Counted from the first letter of the stretch, positions 32,638 to 41,714 are shown. The stretch: 64,000 nt of DNA from Desulfovibrionaceae bacterium (GCA_016932995.1 JAFGBU010000010.1:124001-188000), one strand, 5' to 3'. Program-made: numbers and translations. The notes: generated from the letters alone by a model not told the origin.

Positions 32638-32666
32638 TTAGTATCACGATATCACTGCAAATCAAA
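32638..32666 (-). promoter_or_regulatory. predicted promoter of the MerR-type gene
   Basis: Minus-strand TTTGAT (32666-32661) and TACTAA (32643-32638) are separated by 17 bases. The spacer contains TATCACGATATCAC (plus strand), with overlapping short inverted repeats that could bind the regulator itself. Confidence 0.5.
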
Positions 32667-32753
32667 CCATTTGCACCGGCCGGGCACGCCGCATGCAACA
32701 TGCTGCAATGATTAAACAAACCATCGAGGGACAAGGCCCGAAACAGGCCCGTG

Positions 32754-32782
32754 TTGCCCTGGCCCGGGCCAGGGCGTATACA
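32754..32782 (+). promoter_or_regulatory. predicted promoter of queA
   Basis: TTGCCC (32754-32759) and TATACA (32777-32782) are separated by 17 bases. The queA ATG at 32792 starts only 9 bases after the -10 element. Confidence 0.55.
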
Positions 32783-32791
32783 TTGCCTCCC

Positions 32792-33901
32792 ATGCAGCCC
32801 CAGGACAAGGACCCGCGGCCGGACGCGGACGACTTCAGGCTCGAGAGCTACCGCTACCGCCTGCCCGGCCGAAGCATAGCCCAGCGCCCGGCCCAAGCCA
32901 GGGACCGCTCAAGGCTCATGGTCCTGGACCGGGCGGCGCGGGCCACGCGCATCAGGACCTTCCCGGACCTGGTCGAAGAGCTCCCCGAGAACTGCCTGGT
33001 GGTGGCCAACAACTCCCGGGTCGTGCCGGCAAGGCTGAGCGGCCGCAAGCCGAGCGGCGGCCGGATCGAGTTCCTGCTGCTCACGCCCCTGCCGCTCCTG
33101 GAGATCGAAAAAACCGCCCAGGGCCGCAGCCGGGCCGTGGCCCAGGGGCTGTTGCGGGCCTCCAAGGCCCCGGGCCCGGGCCTGCGCCTGGACTTCGGCC
33201 CGGACCTGTCGGTCACGGTCCGTGAGCGCCACGACTTCGGCCGCTGCCAGGTGGACCTGGAGTGGTCCGGGGACCTGGGCTCGATCCTGGAGCGCAGCGG
33301 CAGCATGCCCCTGCCGCCCTACATCCAGCGGCCGGCGGACCGCGAGGACCTGGCCCGCTACCAGACCGTGTACGCGCGCAGGGACCGGTCCGGCTCGGTG
33401 GCCGCGCCCACGGCCGGGCTGCACTTCACCGAGGACATCAAAACGCGCCTCGCCGGGCGCGGGGCCGAGTGGGTCGAGCTGACCCTGTACGTGGGCTACG
33501 GGACCTTCAGCCCGCTGCGCTGCCCGGACATCCGCGGGCACCTCATGCACGAGGAATACGTCGACATCCCGGAGCAGACCGCGGCCAAGGTGGCCCAGGC
33601 CAGGCATGAGGGCCGTCCGGTGCTCGCCGTGGGCACGACCACGGTCCGGGCCCTGGAGGGCGCGTACGCGGCCCTGGGGCGCATCAGCGGGTTTGCGGGC
33701 ATGACCAATCTGTTCATCACTCCGGGCTTCGAGTTCAAGGTCGTGGACCATGTGCTGACCAATTTCCATTTGCCAGAATCTTCGCTGGTGATTATGGTTT
33801 CGGCTCTGGCCGGCAGGAAAAACATCATGGCCGCCTATGAACAGGCCCTGGAAAACGGCTTCCGTTTCTTTTCGTACGGCGACGCCATGCTCATCCTGTA
33901 A
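32792..33901 (+). CDS. queA: QueA, S-adenosylmethionine:tRNA ribosyltransferase-isomerase
   Basis: QueA transfers the ribosyl part of S-adenosylmethionine to preQ1 in tRNA, giving epoxyqueuosine. The 369-residue protein has YRYRLPGRSIAQRPAQARDRSRL at its start, VVANNSRVVPARLSG, VAAPTAGLHFT, ELTLYVGYGTFSPLR, ITPGFEFKVVDHVLTNFHLPES and LVIMVSALAG, all strongly conserved in the family. The ATG at 32792 fits the homologous start, although no ribosome site precedes it. The gene is followed by a very GC-rich hairpin and then the ferredoxin gene. Confidence 0.95.
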   Translation: MQPQDKDPRPDADDFRLESYRYRLPGRSIAQRPAQARDRSRLMVLDRAARATRIRTFPDLVEELPENCLVVANNSRVVPARLSGRKPSGGRIEFLLLTPLPLLEIEKTAQGRSRAVAQGLLRASKAPGPGLRLDFGPDLSVTVRERHDFGRCQVDLEWSGDLGSILERSGSMPLPPYIQRPADREDLARYQTVYARRDRSGSVAAPTAGLHFTEDIKTRLAGRGAEWVELTLYVGYGTFSPLRCPDIRGHLMHEEYVDIPEQTAAKVAQARHEGRPVLAVGTTTVRALEGAYAALGRISGFAGMTNLFITPGFEFKVVDHVLTNFHLPESSLVIMVSALAGRKNIMAAYEQALENGFRFFSYGDAMLIL

Positions 33902-33904
33902 ACA

Positions 33905-33943
33905 GCCCGGGCCCGGGGCCCGTTTTCCGGGCCGGGCCCGGGC
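33905..33943 (+). terminator. GC-only hairpin after queA
   Basis: GCCCGGGCCCGG (33905-33916) pairs with CCGGGCCCGGGC (33932-33943), 3 bases after the queA stop. There is no T-tract. Termination or 3'-end protection are both possible. Confidence 0.45.
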
Positions 33944-33992
33944 AGGACCGGCCCGCTTAAGGCCGTCATATTCTCAAGTGGAGGAGGGGGAG

Positions 33993-34229
33993 ATGTCCCG
34001 AATCGTGGTTCTGGAGGACCGCTGCAAGGGTTGCCTGCTGTGCGTCGCGGCCTGTCCCGCGGGCATCATCAGACAGTCCGGGCGGTTCAACCAGAACGGC
34101 TACAAGGTGGTCGAGGTGCCGGACGAGGACAAGGACAAATGCACGGGCTGCGCCTCCTGCGCCATAACCTGCCCGGACGTGGCCATCAGGGTCTACCGGT
34201 CCAAGAAGAAGGAGGCGGCCGATGACTAG
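33993..34229 (+). CDS. 2[4Fe-4S] ferredoxin subunit of the 2-oxoacid oxidoreductase
   Basis: The 78-residue protein has two cluster motifs, CKGCLLCVAACP and CTGCASCAITCP, so it carries two [4Fe-4S] clusters. It is the delta-type electron-transfer subunit of KorDABC/VorDBAC enzymes. The ATG at 33993 follows GGAGGAGGGGGAG, an excellent ribosome site. Its end overlaps the alpha subunit start by 8 bases, so the four genes at 33993-36618 form one operon. Confidence 0.92.
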   Translation: MSRIVVLEDRCKGCLLCVAACPAGIIRQSGRFNQNGYKVVEVPDEDKDKCTGCASCAITCPDVAIRVYRSKKKEAADD

Positions 34230-35292
34230 GAAGTCGCCTGAAAAGATATTCATCAAGGGCAACGAGGCCATCGCCCGCGGGGCCATCGCCGCCGGGTGCA
34301 AGTGCTTTTTCGGCTACCCGATCACGCCCCAGAACGACATCCCGGAGTACATGTCCCAGGCCCTTGTCGAGGCCGGGGGCGAGTTCGTCCAGGCCGAGAG
34401 CGAGGTGGCCTCGGCGAACATGCTCCTGGGCGCCGGGGCCTGCGGGATCCGGGCCATGACCTCGTCCAGCAGCCCGGGCATCTCCCTGATGCAGGAGGCC
34501 ATCTCGTACATGGCCGGCAGCGAGATACCCGCGGTCATCGTGAACATGAACCGGGGCGGCCCGGGCCTCGGGGACATCGGCCCCAGCCAGGGCGACTACT
34601 TCCAGTCCACCCGCGGCGGCGGGCACGGCGACTACCGGACCCTGGTCCTGGCCCCGGCCTCCTGCCAGGAGGCCTACGACCTGATCATCAAGGCCTTTGA
34701 CCTGGCCTTCAAGTACCGCAACCCGGTCCTGATCCTGGGCGACGCCATCCTGGGGAACATGAAGGAGGCGGTCAGCCCCTGGAAGCCCGCGCCGGTGGAC
34801 CCGGCCGAGGCCGCGGACTGGCGGCTGGAGGGCGCAAAGGGCCGCGGCCCGAGGCTGCACAAGTCCCTGTACCTGCACGAGGGCGAGCTCGCGGGCCAGA
34901 ACAAGCGGCTCCAGGAAAAGTACCTGGCCATGCAGGCCGAGACCGACTTCGAGCTCTACCGGACAGAGGACGCCGACCTGGTGGTCTGCGCCTACGGGTC
35001 CATCGCCCGCATCGCCAAGAGCGCGGTGCGCAAGCTGCGCAAGGAGGGCCTCAAGGTCGGGCTCTTCCGGCCCGTGAACCTGTACCCCTTCCCGTCCGGG
35101 CCCCTGGCCGAACTGGCCGGGCAGGGCAAGCGCTTCCTGACCATCGAGCACAACCTGGGCCAGATGGTCGAGGACGTGCGCCTGAGCGTCAGGGGCCTGG
35201 CCGACTCGGAGCAGTTCAGCGTCTATCCCGGCAACCTGCCCCTGCCGGACGACTTCGAAGAGCCCATCAAAAAAGCCCTTGCGGGGAAATGA
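34222..35292 (+). CDS. vorB: 2-oxoacid:ferredoxin oxidoreductase alpha subunit (VorB-type)
   Basis: The 356-residue protein carries the pyrimidine-binding and domain II regions of the alpha subunit: FIKGNEAIARGAIAAGCKCFFGYPITPQNDIPE, AESEVASANMLLGAGACG, TSSSSPGISLMQE and MNRGGPGLGDIGPSQGDY. These match VorB-like enzymes that oxidise branched-chain 2-oxoacids (3-methyl-2-oxobutanoate) to acyl-CoA with reduction of ferredoxin. The substrate range (2-oxoisovalerate or 2-oxoglutarate) cannot be fixed from sequence alone. It overlaps the ferredoxin gene by 8 bases. Confidence 0.9.
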   Translation: MTRKSPEKIFIKGNEAIARGAIAAGCKCFFGYPITPQNDIPEYMSQALVEAGGEFVQAESEVASANMLLGAGACGIRAMTSSSSPGISLMQEAISYMAGSEIPAVIVNMNRGGPGLGDIGPSQGDYFQSTRGGGHGDYRTLVLAPASCQEAYDLIIKAFDLAFKYRNPVLILGDAILGNMKEAVSPWKPAPVDPAEAADWRLEGAKGRGPRLHKSLYLHEGELAGQNKRLQEKYLAMQAETDFELYRTEDADLVVCAYGSIARIAKSAVRKLRKEGLKVGLFRPVNLYPFPSGPLAELAGQGKRFLTIEHNLGQMVEDVRLSVRGLADSEQFSVYPGNLPLPDDFEEPIKKALAGK

Positions 35293-35293
35293 C

Positions 35294-36072
<779 letters not shown>

Positions 36073-36076
<4 letters not shown>

Positions 36077-36618
36077 GCAGATACACGGACGTCATCATCG
36101 CCGGGTTCGGGGGCCAGGGGGTCCTGCTCATCGGCAACCTGCTGGCCTACGCAGGCATGAGCCAGGGTCTGAACGTGACCTACATCCCGGTCTACGGCGT
36201 GGAGATGCGCGGCGGCACGGCCAACTGCACCGTGGTCCTGTCCGAGGACGAGATCGGCTCGCCCATCATCCACAGGCCCGAGGGCCTGATAGTCATGAAC
36301 CGGCCCTCCCTGGACAAGTTCCAGCCCAGGCTCAAGGACCATGGGGTCCAGATCGTGAACAGCTCGCTCATCGACCAGGAACTGGCCGAAAAGGACCGGG
36401 TGCGCTCGGTCCTGGTGCCGGCCAACGAGATCGCGGACCGGATCGGAAACACCCGCATGGCCAACATGGTCGCCCTGGGCGCGTACGTGAAGGCCACGGG
36501 CTTTCTGCCCCTGGAGGCGGTGATAACAAGCCTGGAAAAGGTCATCTCCCCGCACTACAAGAAGCTGATCCCCAAAAACGCCGAGGCCATCCGGGCCGGC
36601 GCGGAGTGCGTGAAATAG
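36073..36618 (+). CDS. 2-oxoacid:ferredoxin oxidoreductase gamma subunit
   Basis: The 181-residue protein starts DVIIAGFGGQGVLLIGNLLA and has TYIPVYGVEMRGGTANCTVVLS and NTRMANMVALGAYVKATG, the standard gamma-subunit core. It completes the heterotetramer with the ferredoxin, alpha and beta subunits encoded just upstream. Start ATG overlaps the beta stop (ATGA). The radical SAM gene follows after 10 bases and may be part of the same transcript. Confidence 0.92.
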
Positions 36619-36628
36619 GGCCTGGGCC

Positions 36629-38227
36629 ATGAACGCGCTGCTGATCAACCCCGAAAGCCCGGAGACCTTCTGGAAGCTGAGCACTCTGTGCGGCTTAAGC
36701 GGCAAAAAGGCCCTGCTGCCGCCGCTCGGGCTGATCACGGTGGCCGCGCTCCTGCCCCGGGACTGGAACCTCAGGCTCGTGGACCAGGAGGTCCAGGACC
36801 TGACCGAGGAGGACTGGGCCTTTTCGGACATCGCCCTTGTCTCCGGGATGATCATCCAGCGCGAGGCGATCCACGAGACCATCAGCCAGGCCGGACAAAG
36901 GGGCGTGCCCGTGGTCGTGGGCGGGCCGTACGCCAGCATCATGCCCGAAGAGGTCCTGGCCCGGGGCTGCGACTTCCTGGTCCAGGGCGAGGGAGAGCAC
37001 GCGGTGCCGGCCCTGGTCCGGGCCCTGGAAGCCGGCCGGACCAGCGGCGTGTTCAGGGGCCAGCGGCCGGGCATGTCCGAGTCGCCCCTGCCCAGGATCG
37101 ACCTTGTGCGCATGCAGGACTATGTGACCATGCCCCTGCAGATCACCCGCGGCTGCCCCTATGACTGCGAATTCTGCAATGTCTCGGCCCTTTACGGCCG
37201 AAAGCTCAGGACCAAGGACCTGGACCAGGTCCTGGCCGAGATGGAGGCCCTGTACCGGGCCGGCTGGAGGAGCGAGGTCTTCATCTGCGACGACAACTTC
37301 ATAGGCAACAGGAAAAAGGCCAAGGTCCTGTTGGCCGCGATGTACGACTGGCTGAAGAAAAAGGACATGCCTTTCAACTTCTGGACCCAGGCCTCCCTGG
37401 ACCTGGGCCAGGACCAGGAGCTCATGGACCTGATGACCAGGGCCAACTTCGCCCACGTGTTCATCGGCGTGGAGTCGAGCGAGCCCGAGGTGCTGGAGGC
37501 GGCCAACAAGCACCAGAACACCGCCCGCCCCCTGGCCGAGAGCATAAACACGATCACCAAGAACGGGCTCACGGTCATGGCCAGCTTCATCCTCGGCCTT
37601 GACCGGGAGAGCCCGGGCGCAGGGGAGAGGATAGTCTCCCTGGTCAATCGGACAAACGTCCCCCTGGTCATGGTCAACATCCTTCACGCCGCGCCAAGCA
37701 CCAGGCTCTGGGAGCGCCTGAAGAAGGAGGGCCGGCTCATCGAGGAAAAAACCCAGGGCGACTCGCACGTCGGGGGCATGAACCTGGTCCCCCAGCGTCC
37801 GGCCAAGGACATATACAACGAGCACATGCAGGCCTGGGACCGGCTGTACGACAGCGCCGCGTTTCTCAACCGCCTGCGCCGCTACTACCAAACCATGCGC
37901 CCGACGCGGCGGGCCCTGGGCCGGGAGGATCAAGGGCCTGTAAAAAGGACCCGGGCCCCCCTGGGCCAGACCCTGTCCAACCTCAGGTCCCTGATCCTGC
38001 TCTGCTGGGCGCTCGGCGTGCGGGACCGGAACAGGGCCCTGTTCTGGAAATGCCTTCTGGCCATCCGGCGGGACAACCCCTCAAGAATCATACGCTTTCT
38101 CGCGGACTGCGGCACCTGCTACTCGATCATGACCTACAAAAACACCCGGCTCCGCGGACTGCACAAAAGGCTCATGGCCGAGCAGGACGTTGACCGTCCG
38201 GCCGCGACCGGGGCCGAGCATGCCTGA
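36629..38227 (+). CDS. B12-binding radical SAM protein (with C-terminal DUF4070-like region)
   Basis: This 532-residue protein has an N-terminal cobalamin-binding-type Rossmann domain (MNALLINPESPETFW, LLPPLGLITVAALLP, VVVGGPYASIMPEEVL). The radical SAM core follows, with GCPYDCEFC (C176, C180, C183), CDDNFIGNR and FIGVESSEPEVLE. The C-terminal 200 residues resemble DUF4070 of hopanoid- and lipid-related family members. The usual DXHXXG B12 histidine motif is not seen, so cobalamin binding is uncertain. Its position after the oxidoreductase operon gives no substrate clue. It overlaps aroE by 8 bases. Confidence 0.85.
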   Translation: MNALLINPESPETFWKLSTLCGLSGKKALLPPLGLITVAALLPRDWNLRLVDQEVQDLTEEDWAFSDIALVSGMIIQREAIHETISQAGQRGVPVVVGGPYASIMPEEVLARGCDFLVQGEGEHAVPALVRALEAGRTSGVFRGQRPGMSESPLPRIDLVRMQDYVTMPLQITRGCPYDCEFCNVSALYGRKLRTKDLDQVLAEMEALYRAGWRSEVFICDDNFIGNRKKAKVLLAAMYDWLKKKDMPFNFWTQASLDLGQDQELMDLMTRANFAHVFIGVESSEPEVLEAANKHQNTARPLAESINTITKNGLTVMASFILGLDRESPGAGERIVSLVNRTNVPLVMVNILHAAPSTRLWERLKKEGRLIEEKTQGDSHVGGMNLVPQRPAKDIYNEHMQAWDRLYDSAAFLNRLRRYYQTMRPTRRALGREDQGPVKRTRAPLGQTLSNLRSLILLCWALGVRDRNRALFWKCLLAIRRDNPSRIIRFLADCGTCYSIMTYKNTRLRGLHKRLMAEQDVDRPAATGAEHA

Positions 38228-39029
38228 CTCCTACGGAATCATCGGCCACCCCCTGGGCCACAGCCTGAGCCCGGTCCTGCACAACTGGGGCTTCCGGGAA
38301 AACGGCCTGGACGCGGTCTACGAGGCCTGGCCCGTGCGGCCCTTTGAGCTGGCCGGGTTCATGGACCGGGTGCGCAGGACCCCGATCCTGGGCCTGTCCG
38401 TGACCATCCCCCACAAGCGGGCGGTGATGGCCCTTCTGGACGGCCTGGGCCCCAGGGCCGAGGCCGTGGGCGCGGTGAACACGATCTTCTGGCGCCGGGA
38501 CGAGCTGCTCGGCGAGAACACCGATGTCCTGGGCATTGCCGGGCCCCTGCGCGGCCTGGGGCTCAAGGTGGGGACGGCCCTGGTCCTGGGCGCCGGAGGC
38601 GCGGCCAGGGCCGCGGTGGCCGGGCTCAGGGAGCTTGGCGCAAAGCGCATCCTGGTCGCCAACCGGACCAGGTCAAGGGCCGAGGCCCTGGCCAGGGACC
38701 TCGGGGCCGAGGCCGTGGACTGGGAGCACAGGGCCGGGCTCGGCGCGGGGCTGATAATAAACGCCACGCCCCTGGGCCTGGCCGGGGACATGGAGAACCT
38801 CTCGCCCTGGCCCGATGACGCCCCCCTGGCCGGGGCCGTGGTCTTCGACCTGGTCTACAACCCCTTGAGGACAAGGCTCCTGGCCCGGGCCGAGGCCCAG
38901 GGCTGCATGACCGTGTCGGGCCTGGAAATGTTCGTGCACCAGGGCCTGGCCCAGTTCGAGATCTGGACCGGCAGGCGCCTGGACCCGGACGCGGCCAAGG
39001 CCCTGCTGCTCAGGGCCCTTGGGGGCTGA
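38220..39029 (+). CDS. aroE: AroE, shikimate dehydrogenase
   Basis: AroE reduces 3-dehydroshikimate to shikimate with NADPH in aromatic amino acid synthesis. The 269-residue protein has YGIIGHPLGHSLSPVLHNWGF, LGLSVTIPHKRAVM (catalytic lysine), GAVNTIFWR, GENTDVLG, the NADP motif VLGAGGAARAAVAGL and the NRTRSRAEAL phosphate site. The ATG at 38220 overlaps the radical SAM stop by 8 bases and is followed directly by the conserved N-terminus. The gene ends just before the multi-hairpin element. Confidence 0.94.
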   Translation: MPDSYGIIGHPLGHSLSPVLHNWGFRENGLDAVYEAWPVRPFELAGFMDRVRRTPILGLSVTIPHKRAVMALLDGLGPRAEAVGAVNTIFWRRDELLGENTDVLGIAGPLRGLGLKVGTALVLGAGGAARAAVAGLRELGAKRILVANRTRSRAEALARDLGAEAVDWEHRAGLGAGLIINATPLGLAGDMENLSPWPDDAPLAGAVVFDLVYNPLRTRLLARAEAQGCMTVSGLEMFVHQGLAQFEIWTGRRLDPDAAKALLLRALGG

Positions 39030-39030
39030 T

Positions 39031-39181
39031 CTTAGGAGGCTGTTGATAAACAACCTCCGCGCGCCAGGACGGCGCGCCCGGAATCATTGGAAAGCAATGA
39101 TTCCGGAGAGTTGGCGAAACCGCGCTTTCGCCAAATCGAGTTGAAAAAGTCCAGGACGGACTTTTTCAACATTCTGTTAGG
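39031..39181. repeat. five-hairpin element with imperfect terminal inverted repeats
   Basis: Five stem-loops stand in a row in the aroE/lytic transglycosylase convergent gap. (1) 39035-39058, GGAGG/CCTCC with an inner TGTT/AACA. (2) GCGCGCC/GGCGCGC, loop AGGAC (39059-39077). (3) CCGGAATCATTG/CAATGATTCCGG, 12 bp, loop GAAAG (39078-39106). (4) TTGGCGAAA/TTTCGCCAA (39111-39134). (5) GTTGAAAAAGTCC/GGACTTTTTCAAC, 13 bp, loop AGGAC (39140-39170). The ends, CTTAGGAGGCTGTTGATAAA at 39031-39050 and the reverse complement of 39162-39181, agree at 14 of 20 positions. It could be a MITE-like repeat or a structured RNA, and it probably also ends transcription from both sides. Confidence 0.8.
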
Positions 39182-39192
39182 GAATCTTCGGG

Positions 39193-40818
39193 CTAGCGCA
39201 CGTAGACCTTGAGGCTGTCCCCGGGCCGGATGACGGCCCGCTCGTTCAGGGCGTTCCACTCCATGAGCGCGTCGGCCGAGACCCCGAACCGCTTGGAAAT
39301 GGACCACAGGTTGTCGCCCTTGCGCACCTGGTAGCGGACCAGGGTCTCCTTGACCTTTTCCGCCTCCTTGCGGGCCAGGCGCGTGGCCTGTCCGCCGCCG
39401 TCCGGGACATAGACCTTCTGCCCGACCCTGAGCCTGGTGCGCCGGTTCATGCCGTTGGCCTTGAGCAGGGTGTCCAGGCCGACCCCGAACCTGCGGGAGA
39501 TGTCCCACATGGTGTCGCCCCGGCGGACCACGTAGTTGCCGCGCTTGAGCGCCAGGGAGCGCACCTTGCCGGCCTCGGCCCCGGCCTCGGCCCCGGCATC
39601 GGCGCTGAGCACGGGCCTGGAGGACTCCCTGCCCGGGACCATGACCCTCTGCCCCGGCCTGAGCAGGTTGGAGCGCGTGTTGTTGACCATCTTGAGCACG
39701 CTGACCGGCACCCCGTAGCGCCGCGATATCCGGTACCAGCTGTCCCCGCTGCGGACCGCATGGCAGATGTATCCGGCATACGGCCTGGAGCCCGGGCTCT
39801 TCAGGTAGGCCAGGACCAGGCCGACCTTTTCCCTGGGCACGTGGGCCACGCAGGTCGTGTCCGGCGGGCTGACCTGCCTGCGGAAGGCCGGGTTCAGCCT
39901 GTGGAAGTCGTCCCAGCGCATGTCCCCGGCCTTGGCCAGGGCCAGGAGGTCCGTGCCGCCCGGGACCTCGAGGTCCTCGAAGTCCTCGGCCGCGTCCCAG
40001 TTCACGGGCTCGAAGCCCAAGGCCTCCAGGTTCTGGAATATCTTGGAGATGGCTATGAACTTGGGCACGTAGTTGCGGGTCTCCTTCCTGAGCTTGGCCC
40101 GGCCCCTGAGGCGGTGGTTCTCGGCCGCGAGCTCGAAGAAGTCGTTGGCATTGGTCTTTTCCAGGGCCCGGCTGATCTTGCCCTCGCCCGCGTTGTAGGC
40201 GGCCAGGGCCAGATACCAGTCCCCGAACTGGGCATAGAGGTCCGAAAGGTATTTGGCCGCGGACTCGGTGGCCAGGCACGGGTCGCGGCGCTCGTCGATC
40301 CACCAGTCCGAACGCAGGCCGTACTTGCGGCCGGTGAAGGGCATGAACTGCCACATGCCCGCGGCCCCGGCCCAGGAACAGGCCCAGACATTGTAGCCGC
40401 TCTCGGCAAAGGGCAGAAGGACCAGGTCCTGGGGCAGGCCGTGGCGGGTGAAGGCCTTGCGCACATAGGGCAGGTAGGGCTCGGAGCGCTTCAGCCACTT
40501 GGCGAAGGTGTTGCGCGCCGTGTGGGTGAAAAAGGTGAAGTAGCGCCGGACCTCCTTGGTGTCGTGCAGGTCCAGGTCGAAGTCCAGTCCGAACCGGGAC
40601 TTGAGCACCTCCTGCTCGGTTCCGGACAGGGAGCTCCGGTCCTGGTTCGGATCAGTGGACAGCTCTCTTTCCAGGGGCACGGACCCGTCGCCCTCCTCGG
40701 ACAGGGTGGCGTTGGCCTCGAGCTGGGACAGGGAGGCCTTGGGGGCGCACGAAAACAAAAACAAGAGCCCGGCCAAAAGACAGAGGAGCCAGGTCGTCTT
40801 CCCACCGCCGCGTCTCAA
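39193..40818 (-). CDS. MltD-like membrane-bound lytic transglycosylase with three LysM domains
   Basis: The 541-residue lipoprotein has a signal ending LLFLFSC, an SLT domain with LLPFAESGYNVWACSWAGAAGMWQFMP (catalytic Glu in the ESGY segment) and LALAAYNAGEGKI. Three LysM domains follow at about 355-400, 430-475 and 495-540 (HAVRSGDSWYRISRRYGVP, YVVRRGDTMWDISRRFGV, YQVRKGDNLWSISKRFGV). It cleaves peptidoglycan with formation of 1,6-anhydromuramic ends. I chose TTG at 40818 because GGAGG lies 4 bases upstream and the signal peptide starts there; an upstream extension would add 48 unlikely residues. Confidence 0.9.
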   Translation of the reverse strand: MRRGGGKTTWLLCLLAGLLFLFSCAPKASLSQLEANATLSEEGDGSVPLERELSTDPNQDRSSLSGTEQEVLKSRFGLDFDLDLHDTKEVRRYFTFFTHTARNTFAKWLKRSEPYLPYVRKAFTRHGLPQDLVLLPFAESGYNVWACSWAGAAGMWQFMPFTGRKYGLRSDWWIDERRDPCLATESAAKYLSDLYAQFGDWYLALAAYNAGEGKISRALEKTNANDFFELAAENHRLRGRAKLRKETRNYVPKFIAISKIFQNLEALGFEPVNWDAAEDFEDLEVPGGTDLLALAKAGDMRWDDFHRLNPAFRRQVSPPDTTCVAHVPREKVGLVLAYLKSPGSRPYAGYICHAVRSGDSWYRISRRYGVPVSVLKMVNNTRSNLLRPGQRVMVPGRESSRPVLSADAGAEAGAEAGKVRSLALKRGNYVVRRGDTMWDISRRFGVGLDTLLKANGMNRRTRLRVGQKVYVPDGGGQATRLARKEAEKVKETLVRYQVRKGDNLWSISKRFGVSADALMEWNALNERAVIRPGDSLKVYVR

Positions 40819-40848
40819 GGGCCCTCCGCTGGAAGCGCTTTTGAAAAA

Positions 40849-40867
40849 TTTTAGAAAAAATCTAAAA
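40849..40867 (-). other. AT-rich hairpin with T-tail in the transglycosylase leader
   Basis: Read leftward, TTTTAGA pairs with TCTAAAA around TTTTT and is followed by TTTTTC. This resembles a weak intrinsic terminator, 30 bases before the transglycosylase start and in its orientation. It stands out in a GC-rich region. Confidence 0.45.
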
Positions 40868-40946
40868 CCCTTTCTTGTCCAGCCATTAGCTAACCCAAGT
40901 CCGGGTCGATTGCAAGACCGGCTAAGATGGAATAGACAGGCCGGAC

Positions 40947-41714
40947 ATGGAACGGCGATCAAGGGCGGACAAGGCCGCGGACATGTCCTGGGTGAGCGGC
41001 AGAAAGCCGGTCAGGGAGCTCTTGGGCTCGAGCCCGGCGAGCATCGACCTGGTCCTGGTGGCCAAGGGCCGCAGGGACACGGCCCTGGAGGACATCATCC
41101 GGGCCTGCCGCGGCCGGGGCGTGCGCTTCAGGCTCGCGGACAAGGCCGCCCTGGACAGGGCCTGCCAGGGCAACCACCAGGGCGTGGCCGCGCGCTGCGC
41201 TGCCCTGGAGTACGTGGATCTCAAGGAGCTCATCGACCTGACCCCTTCCGCGCCCCTGCCCCTGCTCGTGGCCCTGGACCAGGTCCAGGACCCGGGAAAC
41301 GTGGGCGTCCTGGCCCGGACCATCTACGCCCTGGGCGGGGCCGGGCTCATCGTCTGCGCCCATGGCGGCGCCTTTCTGGGCCCGGCCGCGGTCAGGTCCA
41401 GCGCCGGGGCCCTGACTCGGCTGCCCGTGGCCAGGGTGACCAACCTGGGCCGGGCGGTCACGGACTGCGCCCGGGCCGGGCTGTTCACCTACTGCGCCCA
41501 GGACCGGCCCGGCGCGGTCAATGTCCTGAAGGCCGGGCCGGCCATGCCCGCGCTGCTCGTGCTGGGCAACGAGGAAAAGGGCCTGCGCCCCGGGGTGGCC
41601 AAGCACTGCGCCGAAAGCCTGTTCATCCCCCTGGCCAGGGACTTCGACTCCCTGAACGTGGCCCAGGCCGGGGCGATCATGGTCGCCGAGTTCTCCAGGC
41701 GCACAGCCTCCTGA
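40947..41714 (+). CDS. rlmB: RlmB/TrmH-family 23S rRNA 2'-O-methyltransferase
   Basis: The 255-residue SpoU protein has the N-terminal substrate-binding domain (SGRKPVRELLGSSP, GNHQGVAARCAAL). It is followed by motifs 1-3 of the SPOUT knot: LVALDQVQDPGNVGVLARTIYALGGAG, LLVLGNEEKGLRPGV and FIPLARDFDSLNVAQAGAIMVAEFSR. These match RlmB, which methylates Gm2251 of 23S rRNA; tRNA targets in the same family cannot be excluded. It is divergent from the lytic transglycosylase and convergent with fliQ. Confidence 0.88.
   Translation: MERRSRADKAADMSWVSGRKPVRELLGSSPASIDLVLVAKGRRDTALEDIIRACRGRGVRFRLADKAALDRACQGNHQGVAARCAALEYVDLKELIDLTPSAPLPLLVALDQVQDPGNVGVLARTIYALGGAGLIVCAHGGAFLGPAAVRSSAGALTRLPVARVTNLGRAVTDCARAGLFTYCAQDRPGAVNVLKAGPAMPALLVLGNEEKGLRPGVAKHCAESLFIPLARDFDSLNVAQAGAIMVAEFSRRTAS

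Noticed and set aside
32693-32791. Extended start of queA
   Set aside because: The extra residues precede the predicted promoter and do not match the conserved QueA N-terminus.
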